DNA of 64,000 nt from Rhododendron vialii. Its lineage: Eukaryota; Streptophyta; Magnoliopsida; Ericales; Ericaceae. Below are positions 33,121 to 45,198 of this stretch, piece after piece (positions within the stretch are counted from its first letter, which is position 1; every line of letters starts with the position of its first letter). Position numbers and translations under genes: made by a program. The stretch is taken from assembly GCF_030253575.1 (NCBI RefSeq), contig NC_080567.1, positions 30,268,501 to 30,332,500 on the forward strand, read 5' to 3'. Under the pieces are notes generated by a model, which saw nothing but the letters and a program-made list of their open reading frames with translations, had not been told where the DNA came from and did no database searches.

Positions 33121-33731
33121 TCCCTCCCTCCTCTCCTCTCGTTTTGGCCCAAAATAATTGTGCAAGGGTCGAGTGAAGTTGCTATGGTCCATTACCGTCC
33201 ATTTGAAATTTTTTTGGGCCACATCCCGGGCTCGCAATAATTATTGGATTTGTTCGTATTGTAGAGCTCGTCAAGACCTTCAATTATGAAAAAATCATGG
33301 TCGTCGGTCACCAATTGAAGCCTGATTGGATCATATTTCTCTTTGAACAAATAGGTCTAATCCAATGCGATAAGTGCACGTATTCAGAGAAAAATGTGTT
33401 CCGATCAGGCATCGATTGATAAGCATTTAACATTTAGGTTGGAATTGCTCCATCATCGTGTCAATTATTTTATTTTAGGAAGTCTTGGAGAAAAGTAATG
33501 GAAGAAATTACATTACATCTCAAATTTGGCATGAGAGTGGGGATGTCAAATGACACGTAAGCATTTGACATTTGGGTTGAAATTGTTTCACATGTCAATT
33601 CTTTCACTTTGGCATACCATGTCAAATTTGACGTCCTTGGTTGGAGATACTCTAAATCTTGACAAAAATGCTGCACACACAACCGTTCAACTTTCGACTA
33701 TCTTTTTGATATCTTTATTCCGAGATGCGTT

Positions 33732-33842
33732 AGAGCAAGTGCACCAATAAATAGGTAAATTGGCTATTCATAACATAATTTTTGCACTTTACCTATTTAC
33801 TACTTTTTGTATTGCCTCTACAGCAATGCTCTGCACTTGCTC
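33732..33842. mobile_element. Possible small MITE
   Basis: TTAGAGCAAGTGCACCAATA pairs with the inverse of TGCTCTGCACTTGCTCTC. The paralogue at 40240 lacks it. Ends are not well defined. Confidence 0.4.
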
Positions 33843-34861
33843 TCTATTTTATTATAATGGTATTTTATCATCTTTAAATGAGGAGAGAGAGATGAGTATG
33901 GAGTAACTTGAGAGAGAGAGAGAGGACAAATCGATAAAGTGGCCAAGTGGGTGTTGACATTAAAATAATAATAGTTTATGCTTTTGCTATGCTACAGTCG
34001 ATAGCTATAAGTACCGAGCATTTTTAATGCATGTATATAATACCTAAACAAATAGCTAAACTGATGTAGTAAACTTTTCATGCTTTTGGTGGAGACAATT
34101 TCTTTCACAGCTGAAGATCCTAATTCTTGCAACAACAGGAAAAAAATAAATCCGACAATGGAAATTGTTACACAGATAAGTACCACTACCTTATTTGGCA
34201 TTTGCCTTCCTAGAATTTTTTGTTTTCTTCAAAATAGGTCCTATTTTATGATGGTTGAGAAAATACAATTTTTTTTTGTTTTATATTTTTGAAAACCGAT
34301 AAATGAGGAATGAATCATTAAAAAATAAAAATGAAAAAGTACATTTTTTAGTGTGCTGGATTCTCACGGTTGTTGAGTTGTGAAGACAGGGGAAATTTTA
34401 TAGTACACACCCCTTAAAAATGTGTACCATATGCAAAAAAGAGTTAGGTACACACCCCTCAAAATGTGTCACCTCAAAAAAAAAAAAAGAGTTAACCTAA
34501 AATCTGAATCAAATTACGTAAATGTAAGGTACACACCCACCGATACACCCTCTCACTTACACGTGGGCTCCTATGGGAATCACATGGCAGGACTTACATG
34601 TATGTCAGAAGGGTGTGGTCGGTGAATGTGTATGTAGCATTGCTGATCAAATTAACCTTCATTTCCCCGTTATAACTTGTACCTTTTCATTTCATTTCCA
34701 CTGGCATCTCCATTAAGTCCAAAGCAGGGAACAAAATTCCTGGTAAGTGTGGGCAAGAAAAAACTTTCAATGGTCTTGGACACCGCCAATATGTGGTAGA
34801 TAAAGTGTTGGGACACTGCTGCCCAAGACGGCTGGAAAATTACTGGTGTTGACAATCAAAG

Positions 34862-35400
34862 GAATAAAAAATTCCTCATATGTCACACCATTGCTCCCAA
34901 TTATTCCCCATCTTTAAATCTACTCCCAAGGTATCGAATTGATCTCCTCCCAAAACCACATGAGCTAAAATGCTCAATGAAAGCAAAGAGAATCATTCTA
35001 TAGTACATACATTTGTTGTACAATAACACATACCCCCTGATTAACAGGAAGACAACTCCAGTGCATCAAAATGTTATAAACTCATAACACTTATATCAGA
35101 GACACGTCAAAATTCTATAGGTTGTGTTTGGATCATGAATTTACATCGGGAAAGTAAAGGTAAGAAAAATCAGATCCTCGGTTCTCGTGTTCGATTTTCC
35201 ATTGCCTTTGGGAAATTCCTCCACAAATCCACGACCGAAATACAATCATAATTTCCAGGTGCAGAGCAGACATCAGTAAAATCTGAAACATGCAGCATGT
35301 ATACCATTAGGCAACTAACTTGTTTTAGCCATAAGATACAAGTACACCAGTAATCCATTACCATTTACAGATACAAATGCAACAGGCTCTAAACAAAAGA
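34862..35400. other. Non-coding stretch of unit B
   Basis: No gene recognised. AT-rich sequence between the 34155-34862 block shared with unit A and the MRS2-flank block at 35400. Confidence 0.4.
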
Positions 35401-35873
35401 ATTCCTGCACTTGCAGCACAGTGAAATCCACCCTCTGCACTGCACTCGGCATAAAATGAGTATCTGACATATCGATGAAATGCCGCTGAAATGCTCAAGG
35501 GGTGTTTGGATCAAGGATCTTGATAAGAAGTTGAATGGTTAAAAAGCCTTTACATCCTTTGACATCACCTTTTCCATTTCTTTTTTCTTTACCCAGATGT
35601 TTGATCCAAATCCTTAATGATGCGAACAGCTGTTTAACAACTTGGGAGGGGACCAATGATCGAAGCAGATTGCGACGCATCCCTCCCTAACATTATCAAC
35701 GTTAACTATAACCCAACAAGTGATTTATAAAATAAATATACCAGACAAAAGGCACTTTGATATGGACCTGATCCGCAGTTTATAACTAGAAGATTTTTCA
35801 AGGAATGAGGAACAAATTAAATCTCTAAATCTGTAATCTATACAAGACAAGGAGTAGTAGATTATGAGGGAAC

Positions 35874-36034
35874 TCATGATCCAAGCAGCTTCTTCCATCT
35901 GGCATATCCAAGAACAAGCAGGAAAAGTAAGACACAGGCAGCAGTAAGAACTCCAACGAAGGTGTTGAATACCCCATCAGTATCGCACAGTTGACACGGG
36001 ATGTTCATAGCAAACGCCCCAGCAATCATTGTCT
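35874..36034 (-). pseudogene. Detached MRS2 last-exon fragment
   Basis: The minus strand encodes [40 protein letters not shown] and [12 protein letters not shown] with stop. This is nearly identical to the C-terminal 50 or so residues of the MRS2 gene at 41031. Homology breaks abruptly at 36034, where unrelated coding-like sequence joins out of frame. The essential GMN motif is AMN. Downstream homology to the MRS2 flank continues to about 35400. Confidence 0.88.
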
Positions 36035-36238
36035 CGAAGCATTTGGAACGGCTACACTACGAGCCGCTTTGAGAGCAGTCTCCTCCTCCAAAATTTCCAA
36101 CTTTTCCTTAGCTTTTTTTGCTTCCTCTGAAGCAATCGACTCCTTAAGCACCTTCAATTTCTCATCAGCTTCGGTCGCTTTACAGACCAGACTTTGAAGT
36201 TGCATACCAGCTTTGACGTACTCATCCTTTGTAAACAC
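36026..36238 (-). pseudogene. Glu/Lys-rich coiled-coil-like fragment, origin unknown
   Basis: A 70-codon frame with ATEADEKLKVLKESIASEEA and KKAKEKLEILEEETALKAA, heptad-like and highly charged, hence probably helical. It lies between the F-box fragment and the MRS2 tail fragment and ends at the breakpoint. I do not recognise the parent gene. It is probably a captured exon piece. Confidence 0.4.
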
Positions 36239-36246
36239 CGAACCAA

Positions 36247-36534
36247 CTACCTTGAAGGGTCCCCCGAACTATGATAGAGCCATTTTTGCAGCGGAGCTTT
36301 TTTCCTTAGCGCCCTGAGCTCCAACCTCAGGTTTTTGAGAGTAAGTTCTCTCGTGGCTAGCATTCCAACCAACCTGATAAACATCAAACTGGTGGTGAAT
36401 TTCCACAAATCCCTCCATCTATGTGAAAGCACACTGCTTCTTCCTGCTTCTCTAAGTTCTAGGAGGGATAAAATGCAGGCAAGAATTTCATCCAGCAGCT
36501 GGCTTATTCGATCCTCCAAATGCTCATCATCCCT
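36247..36534 (-). pseudogene. F-box gene fragment, unit B
   Basis: Paralogue of 30206-30592. It reads [20 protein letters not shown] and [17 protein letters not shown] with the F-box uninterrupted, then diverges into SSGDPSR and a stop. No initiator ATG is in the exon (a TAG lies just upstream at the likely acceptor), and no LRR/FBD part follows. A partial gene or exon relic rather than a working SCF adaptor. Confidence 0.75.
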
Positions 36535-37215
36535 CTACACACAATCCAATCAACCGCAAAAATAGGGTTAATTAGTTCCAAATAAATAAATGAAAAAATG
36601 GAAAGTCCCCTATTTTCAGCATGACCCCACCAAACAGACCTCAATGCATATCAAGCATTTTGTTATCCTCCAAATTTAGTATCTTATACCGGCGTGCCTG
36701 GGGATTGTTAAATGTGAAAAGAGTTCACCTGAAAGTTAGGGTGGGGGGTGGGGTCGGGGGCGTGTGTCCGGGGGGCGCGCAAAGAGATTTACGTAGGAGG
36801 AGGATCGCGGCGCTCGTTTCCCCGTGTTAGAGTGATGTGGTGCTGCAGCAAAGAGTGATAACCAACATACCAGGTGATATGCAAAAAAGAGAGGGGTGCT
36901 TGCTACAAACAAGTGGAATCTCTCAAGCTTAAAGACAAACAAATTATTATTAATTTTTTTTTTTATAGTAACTGGCAATGCAAAAACACATTTTGTTGCA
37001 CTAACAAAATTTAAATCTTTGACATTTACTCTCTCAAGAAAAGAAATTATAAACTAGTAAATCCTTTTCCAGGTAAGTATAAAAGTAACTAGGAATCATG
37101 AATGGGTTAATTCCCATTCCCATCAAAAGAAAGGAAAACAATTAGAGAATAATTTTCAAAAATCTCAATCACAAAGAAGAAAGCAGGGGGTTGTTCAGGG
37201 CCACACCATTTTCAG

Positions 37216-37216
37216 T

Positions 37217-37252
<36 letters not shown>
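37216..37252. repeat. (GA)n microsatellite
   Basis: About 36 bp of GA, expanded compared with the unit A paralogue (32477-32492). Confidence 0.85.
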
Positions 37253-37255
<3 letters not shown>

Positions 37256-37329
37256 CCTGTTGGTTGCGTTGTCGTCGCTCACAAGCTCGCGATGAGGTTT
37301 GCTCGATTTGGGGCTGTACGAGGATGATT

Positions 37330-37550
37330 CCGATAAGTACCAATTTAATCAACCGGAGAGGCTGTAGTGCATCCACCGCATTACACCTTATCGTGCGGCC
37401 GATCCGACCGTCCATCTCGGTGCGGATGGTTTGAATTTAGTCCGAGCTCCTACAAATTCTAGCCGTCCATTGTTCGAAGAAAAATCCGAGCCGTCCATTG
37501 CCGAGATGAATGACCGGATTGACTGCACTATAGCACCCCGGGTCCCCAAT
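37330..37550. mobile_element. Diverged CCGTCCA-rich inverted-repeat element
   Basis: GTAGTGCATCCACCGCATTA on the left faces TGACTGCACTATAGCACCCC on the right. The inner part has CGGCCGATCCGACCGTCCAT and ATCCGAGCCGTCCATTGCC. It is absent from the matching point of unit A (about 32580). Boundaries approximate. Confidence 0.45.
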
Positions 37551-37694
37551 TCCGGGCTGAAACGCGGGTTGGATCCGGGGCAATTTTGCTATGGGGCCTG
37601 GCAAGTTGCTATGATCCATTATCGTCCATTTTAATTTTTTTTTTGTGCCCCATTCCAAGCTCGCAATAATGATCGGATTCATTTATATTGTAGA

Positions 37695-37877
37695 TGTAAC
37701 ACCCTTTTTAATTGAGGTGCTTAAATGTCATATTTAATAACTTAAAGGGCTGAAGTGCAATTTTTCTTTGAAATTGTGCATGTGTGCCGTGTGTATGGTG
37801 TGGTGTTGTGTGTGTTCTTTTAAAACAAAAGAAAAAAATAGAAGAGAACAAACCCATCAGGTGGTTTGTACCAACGT

Positions 37878-37921
<44 letters not shown>

Positions 37922-39764
37922 AGCCGTGAGGAGAGAAAGAAGAAGGAAGAAGGGATTTGAAGCTTAATTAGGTAATTTACATCTCTTTTAAGTATTGAAT
38001 TTCCTATTTCTCATGCTATGTTTTTTGTTCTGCATCTAGTTAGAGCTGGATTGAATCCATAGCAGAAGGTTATTGAGCTTGGAGTTGAGTTTATTCCTGA
38101 AAATTCGTGTATAACATATGAATATGCATAACTGTGTTTTGAGCAGAGTTGAGTCTGTCCTGTTTTTGACGAATTTTTACCATTGACATACCGTTCATGT
38201 TATTTTCTGGTATTTTTACTGTAGATGCTTCTTTGTGTGTAGTTTATGCTGTAAAAATTTCAGAATTTTCTGAGAAACCTGGAAAAAGATAAAAATCTTT
38301 AACCGGGCTGCAGTCAGATTCGCATCTGGGCAGACAGCCCAGACACGTGTTGGAAAAACGGGCATAACTTCTTGCTCGGGTATTGGTTTTACGCACTGTT
38401 TCTTGATTCCGAAACTAGACTTGTATATCTTTCTGAATCTGTAAAGAGTGTGCCTTAATAGTTTGGTCTGAGCAAAATCAGTTTTGGTTCCGAAGTTAAT
38501 AGTTTGGTGATTCTAAAATTCTGGGCAGGTTTTATAGCTGTGTTCTTCATCAGTTTTGTCATAGTTCAATATACTTACTGACTATGGATGCTATTGAGTC
38601 TTAAACCTTGATCAGTTGGTGTTGTTTTGGCGTTGGAAATATTGGAAAAGATTAAGTGTGTGATTTTTAATGAGCATTCGATCGCAGACTGTTCTGCTGG
38701 GTCTGTAGTTTATGTTTTAGATGTGTAATTTCAATTGAGCATATCTTAGTCATTCGGAGTCCAATTTGGGCAAATTTTATATCTAGATTGATGTACTAGA
38801 AGCCTTCTTGCTAGTGGTGGTAGTCTTGTAGTATTCTTCGAAACCTATAGAATTCTATAGTCAGAAATCGATCAGTGGTTCTGTTGATAATGTGTGAAAT
38901 TGTGGAATTCTTGGTTTTGGGTACGAATTGGTGAATTTACTTTTGTTCGGCAATTACTAAATAGTTGAATTGATGCAGAACATTGTTAATGCATTTGTTA
39001 AAGCCTTAAAAGTATTTCTATACTAAAATGTTTGGCTTGTGGATAGGTGACGAGTCGGTGAATCAAGGAGCACCGAAACCATAGTTGTACTTTCTTTTGG
39101 AGTACGAGGTGAGTGTTTGATTCATAGATGTTATTCTATATTGAATTGAACTTGATTGTTGGCTTAATGCCCGGTGATTGGCTTTATGCCTTAAACTATT
39201 GGCTGTGTGCCCGGTGATTGGCTTTATGCCTTAAACTATTGGCTGTGTGCCCGGTGATTGGCTTAATGCCAAAAGGCTTTATTCCTTAAATTATTGGCTT
39301 TGTGCCCGGTGTTGCTTTTAATTGCTTGGTTCACTATTTGATTGGTTGAAATATATCTTTTAGCTGCACCTTTAATATGGAATTACATCCATGTCTCATA
39401 AACACTCCTGGATTCTATTTTGGAATCCAGTTTTGCAGGCGTTGTAGATATCCACTGCTGATCGTCGTGGGGTTGTACGCTCGCTTAGGGTAGCATGTCG
39501 GGAAGGCTGGACTAGTTTTGGCAAAATTTTGTAGATAGGGATGTAGTTGCAGCCTATGTTTAAATTTGGTTTATTGTATAGTTTAATGCTTTCTTAAGAC
39601 TTCCGCTGTGTTAGTAAGAACGTTAAGTTTTGCGTTATCAATAAAATGGTTGTTGGTTAATTTAGTTGCTAAAACTTGAGTTATAGAAATGGGTTGGTGG
39701 TTGATGTTGCACCCTCACGTCGGTTTAAGCTCATTTGAGTGCTGGCCCGGGGTGGGGTGTGACA
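37695..39764. mobile_element. Solo LTR, 2070 bp (Ty3/gypsy-type ends)
   Basis: Begins TGTAACACCCTTTTT and ends GGGGTGGGGTGTGACA, ends typical of plant Ty3/gypsy LTRs. It is flanked by the perfect 5-bp duplication GTAGA (37690-37694, 39765-39769). The unit A paralogue (ATTGTAGAGCTCGTC near 33258) is the empty site. It has a GA tract (37885-37919) and a minisatellite (39160-39310), and no gag/pol frame. Confidence 0.88.
39160..39310. repeat. Minisatellite inside the solo LTR
   Basis: Repeats of GGCTGTGTGCCCGGTGATTG / GGCTTTATGCCTTAAACTAT, about 51 bp per unit, about three degenerate copies. Confidence 0.75.
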
Positions 39765-40637
39765 GTAGAGCTCGTCGAGACCTTTGACCACGAAAAGTCA
39801 TGTTCGTCGGCTACCATTCGAAGCCTGATTGGATCATATTTCTCTTTGAACAAATAGGTCTAATCCAGTGTGATATATAAGTGCATATATTCAGAGAAAA
39901 ATGTGTTCTGATCCGGCGTCAGATTGATAAGCATTTGACATTTGAGTTGGAATTGCTCCATCATCATGTCAATTATTTTATTGCAGCAAGTTTTGGAGAA
40001 AAGTAATAGAAAGAAGTTTTTTGACATCACATGTCAAATTTGGCATGAGAGTGGAGATGTCAAATAACACGTAAACATTTGACATTTTTGTTGAAATTGT
40101 TTCACACGCCAATTCTTCCACTTTGGCATACCATGTCAAATTTTACGTCCTTGGTTGGAGATGCTCTAAATCTTGAGTAATCTTGAATACGACTTTTCCA
40201 TTCAGTTTTCGACCAACTTTTCAATATCTTTATTCCGAGATGCGTTACTCAAAACAAATATATTCGGAGGGCACAATTTCTTTCACAGCAGAAGATCTTG
40301 ATTCTTGCAACAACGAGGGCTGCAATTGCAGCACTGTGAAATTCACCCTCTGCACTTGGCATAAATTGGTATCCGACGTATTGACAAAATGCCACAGAAA
40401 TGCTCAAGGGGTGTTTCGGATCAAGGATCTTGATAAGAAGTTGAACGGTTACAACATCCTTTGACTTCACCTTTTCCATTTCTTTTTTCTTACCAGATCT
40501 TTGATCCAAATCTTTAGACTCTGTTCGGTTTGCGTTTCATGGGAGATTTTTAAAAGTAATGAGTAAAGAGAGAGAGTGTGTTTATTGAAAACCATGCGAG
40601 GGATTTTGAGCATAAAAAACGAACAAGATGATTTTCA

Positions 40638-40772
40638 GGGAAAATGACGGCTCAGGACGTGTTTTTGATAATTAATACATGTCAAGAACAAACTAAGAAC
40701 ATTTGTTAATGCTGAAAATGTCTTTGACGGGTATTAATTAGTATCAAAATATGTCCTTGACCGTCATTTTCC
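40638..40772. mobile_element. Hairpin element in MRS2 3' flank
   Basis: GGGAAAATGACGGCTCAGGA on the left pairs with the inverse of TCCTTGACCGTCATTTTCCC. About 135 bp within a larger stretch (about 40515-40780) absent from the unit B paralogue near 35618, so an insertion. Confidence 0.6.
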
Positions 40773-41030
40773 CTTCAAACAGCTGTATAACAACTTGGGG
40801 GAGGAGACCAATGATCGAAGCAGATTACGACACATCCCTCGCTTGACATAATCAACCTTAACTAATAGTATACAACAAATGGTTAATAAATAAATATACC
40901 AGACAAAAGGCACTTTGATATGGACCTGAACTGCAGTTTATAACTAGAAGATTTTCCAAGGAAGGAGGAAGAAATTAAATCTCTAAATCTGTAATGTATA
41001 TAAGACAGGAGTAATAGATTATGAGGGAAA

Positions 41031-44000
41031 TCATGATCCAAGCAGCTTCTTCCATCTGGCATATCCAAGAACAAGCAGGAAAAGTAAGACACAGGAAGCA
41101 GTAAGAACTCCAACGAAAGTGTTGAATACCCCATCAATATCGTACAGTTGACACGGGATGTTCATACCGAATGCCCCAGCAATCATTGTCCCGACTGCAA
41201 TAGCAAAAGATGCAATCGTCAGTGTCAACTGGAGTTGAATGAGTTCGTTTCGTTGGTTGTCAAGCTGGATATTTACATAATCCTCAGTGTCATCAATATA
41301 CTCGCGAACCTGGAAATTTCAAAGTCAAAATAAATCATTTCTCATACGAATGTACAGAAAATAAATGTATTCAGTGTATTTGTGCCTGCCCTTTCTATCT
41401 CTTAGCGAGAAAGAGAACAGCAATGCATAGTACCAAAAACCACCAGTAGATTCCAGTAGCTTTGGGGGCACAGATTTAGATTGTGGCGCTGCGGAAAGTT
41501 TGCCAATAGTTTTGCCACAACTTTCTACTTGGGGAGCAAAAGCAGCTTAAAATTTTGATTAAAGATGATTCTGAGAAGTGTCAATTTTGATGCTTTTGGG
41601 TTGTGATTTGAAAAAATAATTTTTACCAATCTAATTTAACACCACAGGGTTAAAGATCAAAAGATGCCAATCTAGCAAAACCAACCCAGATGCCTCCCGC
41701 TCTGGGCAGCTGCCAGAAATCAAAACCCTAGCATGCTTAATACCACAAACTCGAAACGATATACTCTGCATTCTCCGATCTTAGAATAAGGAATTGCAGG
41801 CCTATGTCGGGAATGAAGAGGCGGAATAGGAATTATGAATCTCATTCCAAGTTTCTCAATCTTTTTTGGTTGTGTTTAAGACAGGAAATGTGATCTGGTT
41901 CTCCTTCCCAACCTGGGATAAGATTACCACAAGAAGTGCGACTACGAGACTACACAAGACATGAATTCTGCTAACGCCATAGTCAAGAAGAATACTACTT
42001 ACAGATAACATCTTGTTACGAGTCCCATCCAATTGCATGAAATAAGCCTCAAGCAACATCTCCAAGTCCTCCACGTCATGATCATCCACATAGTTGCTCG
42101 ACATTAAACTTGCGCTCCTGTTAGAATTAATATGCCGAAGATGCGGTCCACCACTGACAATGCTATTTGAAACTGCAGCTCCTAACAAAGCCTCAGATTG
42201 CTGACTTTGAATCCATCTCCTTGTTAAGTACAAATGCTCCATATCCTCATTGTCATCTAAAAGATGTTCAATTTCATCACGCACCTAACATCAAGCACAC
42301 ACTTGTATCAGATTAAACATAATACAAAGTGATAAAAGCAAACCATCGACAACTATTAACAAACATGAAGGGGTATCCAGTATAAGAGCTACCAAATATT
42401 GGTAGCATTACTTCCTTAATTTCAAACTTTCGCAAAAAAGTCTTTAGCCATTATTATTAATAAGACCACGCCTCAGTTAGAAGAGGGAGATTTCAGCTAC
42501 ACCTCATTATCTCAAGAAGATATTTGTATTTCCTATCCAGCCTCAAGTATGTCTCCCTAGAGGCCTAACCAATGATTCTCAAATGATAAGCCTTTCGTCC
42601 ATTTCGCAACAGATGATTGAGGTGGTCTATTTTGGAGGACACACAGTGATAAGTACTCCCTCCGTCCCACTTTGTTCCGTCTGTTTCCTTTTTTGGACGT
42701 TCCAAAAAATTGTCTATATCTCATAATCTATAATATTTTATATATTAAATATGGATCTTGTTTGATAGATCTCATTTTATTTTTTTAAACAAAGTTTTCG
42801 AAATCATAAAAAACATTATAGATTATGAGATATATACAATTTTTTGGGACGTTCCAAAAAGGAAATAGGCGGAACAAAGTGGGACGGAGGGAGTACAAGA
42901 CAGCCTCCAATCTTTCAGCCAAAATCGATCAGTGTCTCTCTTCACCTTGAAAATAGGCATACCAAGGGTGAACCTGATGCATATAACCAAGCTAATAATC
43001 AACTGCCGCACAAACTTTAAGCTAAAAAGAATGCAGACCTGGCATGGTAAGTACACTCATCCTCCCACATGCTTCATTGAAGCCTGCATCTAAAAAGATG
43101 AAACTCTACCCTAAAAACATACTTATTGTAGTATTCGAATAAATGAGAGGGGAGGGGAATGGATTGTAAAACCCAATTGCTGTCAATTTGGCCTACGACA
43201 TCTACTTCTATAATTCATCCTAACTTATAAGGAGACTGCCCGTGCAAGCAAAAGGGTCATAATGCATAAGAATACCTTCAACATATCAAAATTTTCCTGA
43301 ATCAAAGAGCTTAAGAAATAATCTACGTGGTGTAACAGAAAGTAATTTACATCGTGGAACAGAAAATGAAGAGCATTGAATAAAGAATACCTTTTGTACC
43401 CGTGCAAGCAGACGGGTCAGATTGCTTTTCAAACTCCGTACGTGCTCAAGATTTTTGGTGCTAACATTCCTCGCCAGTTCATCCAACACAGGGTAAGCAT
43501 CTCTCTCAAGGTCTGCCACGCTTGAGTCCAAATATGTACAAACAACCTCCAATGCAATCTCAAGAACTTGAAACTCAAAAGGGAGTTCACACTGCAAACC
43601 TTCCACGGCTTCGGGAACAGGTAACCATTGTCCCCCAGTTGACAAATGCATTTCATTGTCTTGTGCAGTCGTTTGTCCCCCTCCTTGTATTCTGGACGGG
43701 GTTTTATGAGGAATTTGTTGCCTCAGCTGATCCACAAATGGAAGAACCTCCTGCCGGAGAGGATCAAGCAACAGCACTTCTTCAGCAGTAACTATAGCCT
43801 TGATGAACTCCAAATTGACAACCATGGCTTTCTCCCTTGCTGCAAAAGAAAATAATTCAACTTCACTCCATCATCACAACCAACCCTTTGCATATTGTGT
43901 ACATATATATGTTGTTATCACCAGAAGCAATTGTGTGTGCATCTAGCTAGCCCCAATTGACAGGGACTTGCACCTCTCTTTGGTCTGGTTTGGTCATTAT

Positions 44001-45147
44001 ACTATGAGACAAGGGGTTTATTGATGTTGGAAAACAAGAATACCTAATACTAGCGTTGCTTCCGTTATGCACGGGAAGGTATACATCTACTGTTACGGAT
44101 TAAAAAAGTTGAAGTGTAAGTAAAATTAACTCTGACTTAATTAAAGTTTATGGAAGTATAAACAAAGCAAACATCAAAAACTAAAAAGTGTGAGTTTTAT
44201 TTATCTACTTCCCAACTCTCCGCTCCCCAAATCTCTATCTCAAAAGAAAGAAAGAAAGAAAAACAATATTCCAAGAATTCTGAATTGGGGGATTTTGAGG
44301 CTTTTTGGAGGCTCGATACATTTGTATATATAGTATCGATAGATAGATTCATGCTGAGAAAAAGTTCAGGACCAAATTTGAAACACTTCTGTTCGGTATC
44401 ATTTTCAGTCCCTCTTTTCTATTTCACAAACTTGGTTGGCGAACCGTTTCAAACATTTTTTCTGGCCAATTCCACTGTAGCAACCCATTTTCCCCGAAGG
44501 ACACCAATAGGATGTCTTTGAATTCCCAACAACTATTTTCCGCTCACGATGAACATGACATGGAAACAGGAAGTCTTTTTTTGTTTTTTCCCTCAAATGT
44601 GCTCGGCAAATCTGTATAGGTATCCAAATGGCAACCACACAGGTTAGCACTAGAAATATATTTACATATTCCCACCTAGACATGTATAAACTAATGTTTG
44701 TTTTCTATGAAATGGAGAGCTATGCTTATTATAAGCAATAAAAAACGAATGATTTCAAAGCAATCAAATAAATAAATACGAAGAGTATATCTCAATTACG
44801 TATGATAACCATGCAATTACCTAGGATATTGGAGGAGTGAGAGAAGACGGGGCCAAGGATCCTCAAATCCCTAGCCGGAATGGACACGCGCTTGATGATG
44901 GTGCTCTTGTCGCACTCGATCAGCTCCGACTGGCCGAACCGGTCGAACCGCATCCACAGCCTCGCCCCGCCAGCCTTCTTCTTCGGCTTCCCCGCCGCCG
45001 ACACCACGGCCGCCGCGATCGAGTTGTTGGCGGACGCCGCCGCCGCGAGGGCCATGACCTCAATCCCCGCCGCCTGCGGTGGCTCCGCCGACTTCTTCGC
45101 GCGGCGGCGGCTGGTCGTCCGGCTGAAGGACAAAGGCCCCTTCCCCA

Positions 45148-45148
<1 letters not shown>
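41031..45148 (-). CDS. MRS2/MGT-type magnesium transporter (MRS2-4/MGT6-like)
   Basis: Four coding exons: 45148-44821, 43839-43391, 42284-42003 and 41309-41031, total 445 residues. The N-terminus [20 protein letters not shown] and the [20 protein letters not shown] region match Arabidopsis MRS2-4/MGT6 from memory. The long helical cytosolic/matrix part has [34 protein letters not shown] and [17 protein letters not shown]. Two C-terminal membrane helices follow, with the obligatory GMN motif at residues 401-403 at the end of the first helix. CorA/MRS2 proteins form pentameric Mg2+ channels; MGT6 acts at the plasma membrane or ER in Mg uptake under low Mg (family knowledge). Introns 1-3 hold a Stowaway MITE and other repeats. 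The last exon is duplicated at 35874-36034. Confidence 0.94.
42656..42893. mobile_element. Stowaway-type MITE in MRS2 intron 2
   Basis: CTCCCTCCGTCCCACTTTGT and its near-perfect inverse, flanked by TA (42654-42655, 42894-42895). 238 bp. Arms over 60 bp match closely. Confidence 0.9.

Positions 45149-45152
<4 letters not shown>

Positions 45153-45197
<45 letters not shown>
45153..45197 (-). repeat. (GA)n tract immediately upstream of the MRS2 ATG
   Basis: About 45 bp of CT on + (GA on the sense strand), starting a few bases before the start codon, so within the 5' UTR. Possible BPC-factor binding or translational influence; inferred only. Confidence 0.85.

Positions 45198-45198
<1 letters not shown>

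Larger units (their letters stand above)
27130..33680. repeat. Tandem array unit A
   Basis: Blocks 27130-27290, 27462-28120, 30250-31030, 32350-32630 and 33160-33680 have ordered, same-strand counterparts in unit B (33690-40175). Unit A carries private insertions: the LINE fragment with solo LTR (28138-29805), MITEs at 29878, 31463, 32654 and 32912, and the foldback at 31046. Confidence 0.75.
33690..40175. repeat. Tandem array unit B
   Basis: The ordered counterpart of unit A (see 27130-33680), plus a block (35400-36034) that matches the 3' end and flank of MRS2 at 40319-41195. It is interrupted by the 2070-bp solo LTR at 37695. Confidence 0.75.

Noticed and set aside
32503-33240. A 245-codon + frame
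   Set aside because: It runs through a Tourist MITE and a second inverted-repeat MITE, with low-complexity Phe/Ser and Glu/Arg runs. Not a gene.
39160-39310. CRISPR-like array
   Set aside because: Repeats of about 51 bp have no unique spacers and lie inside a plant LTR; it is a minisatellite.
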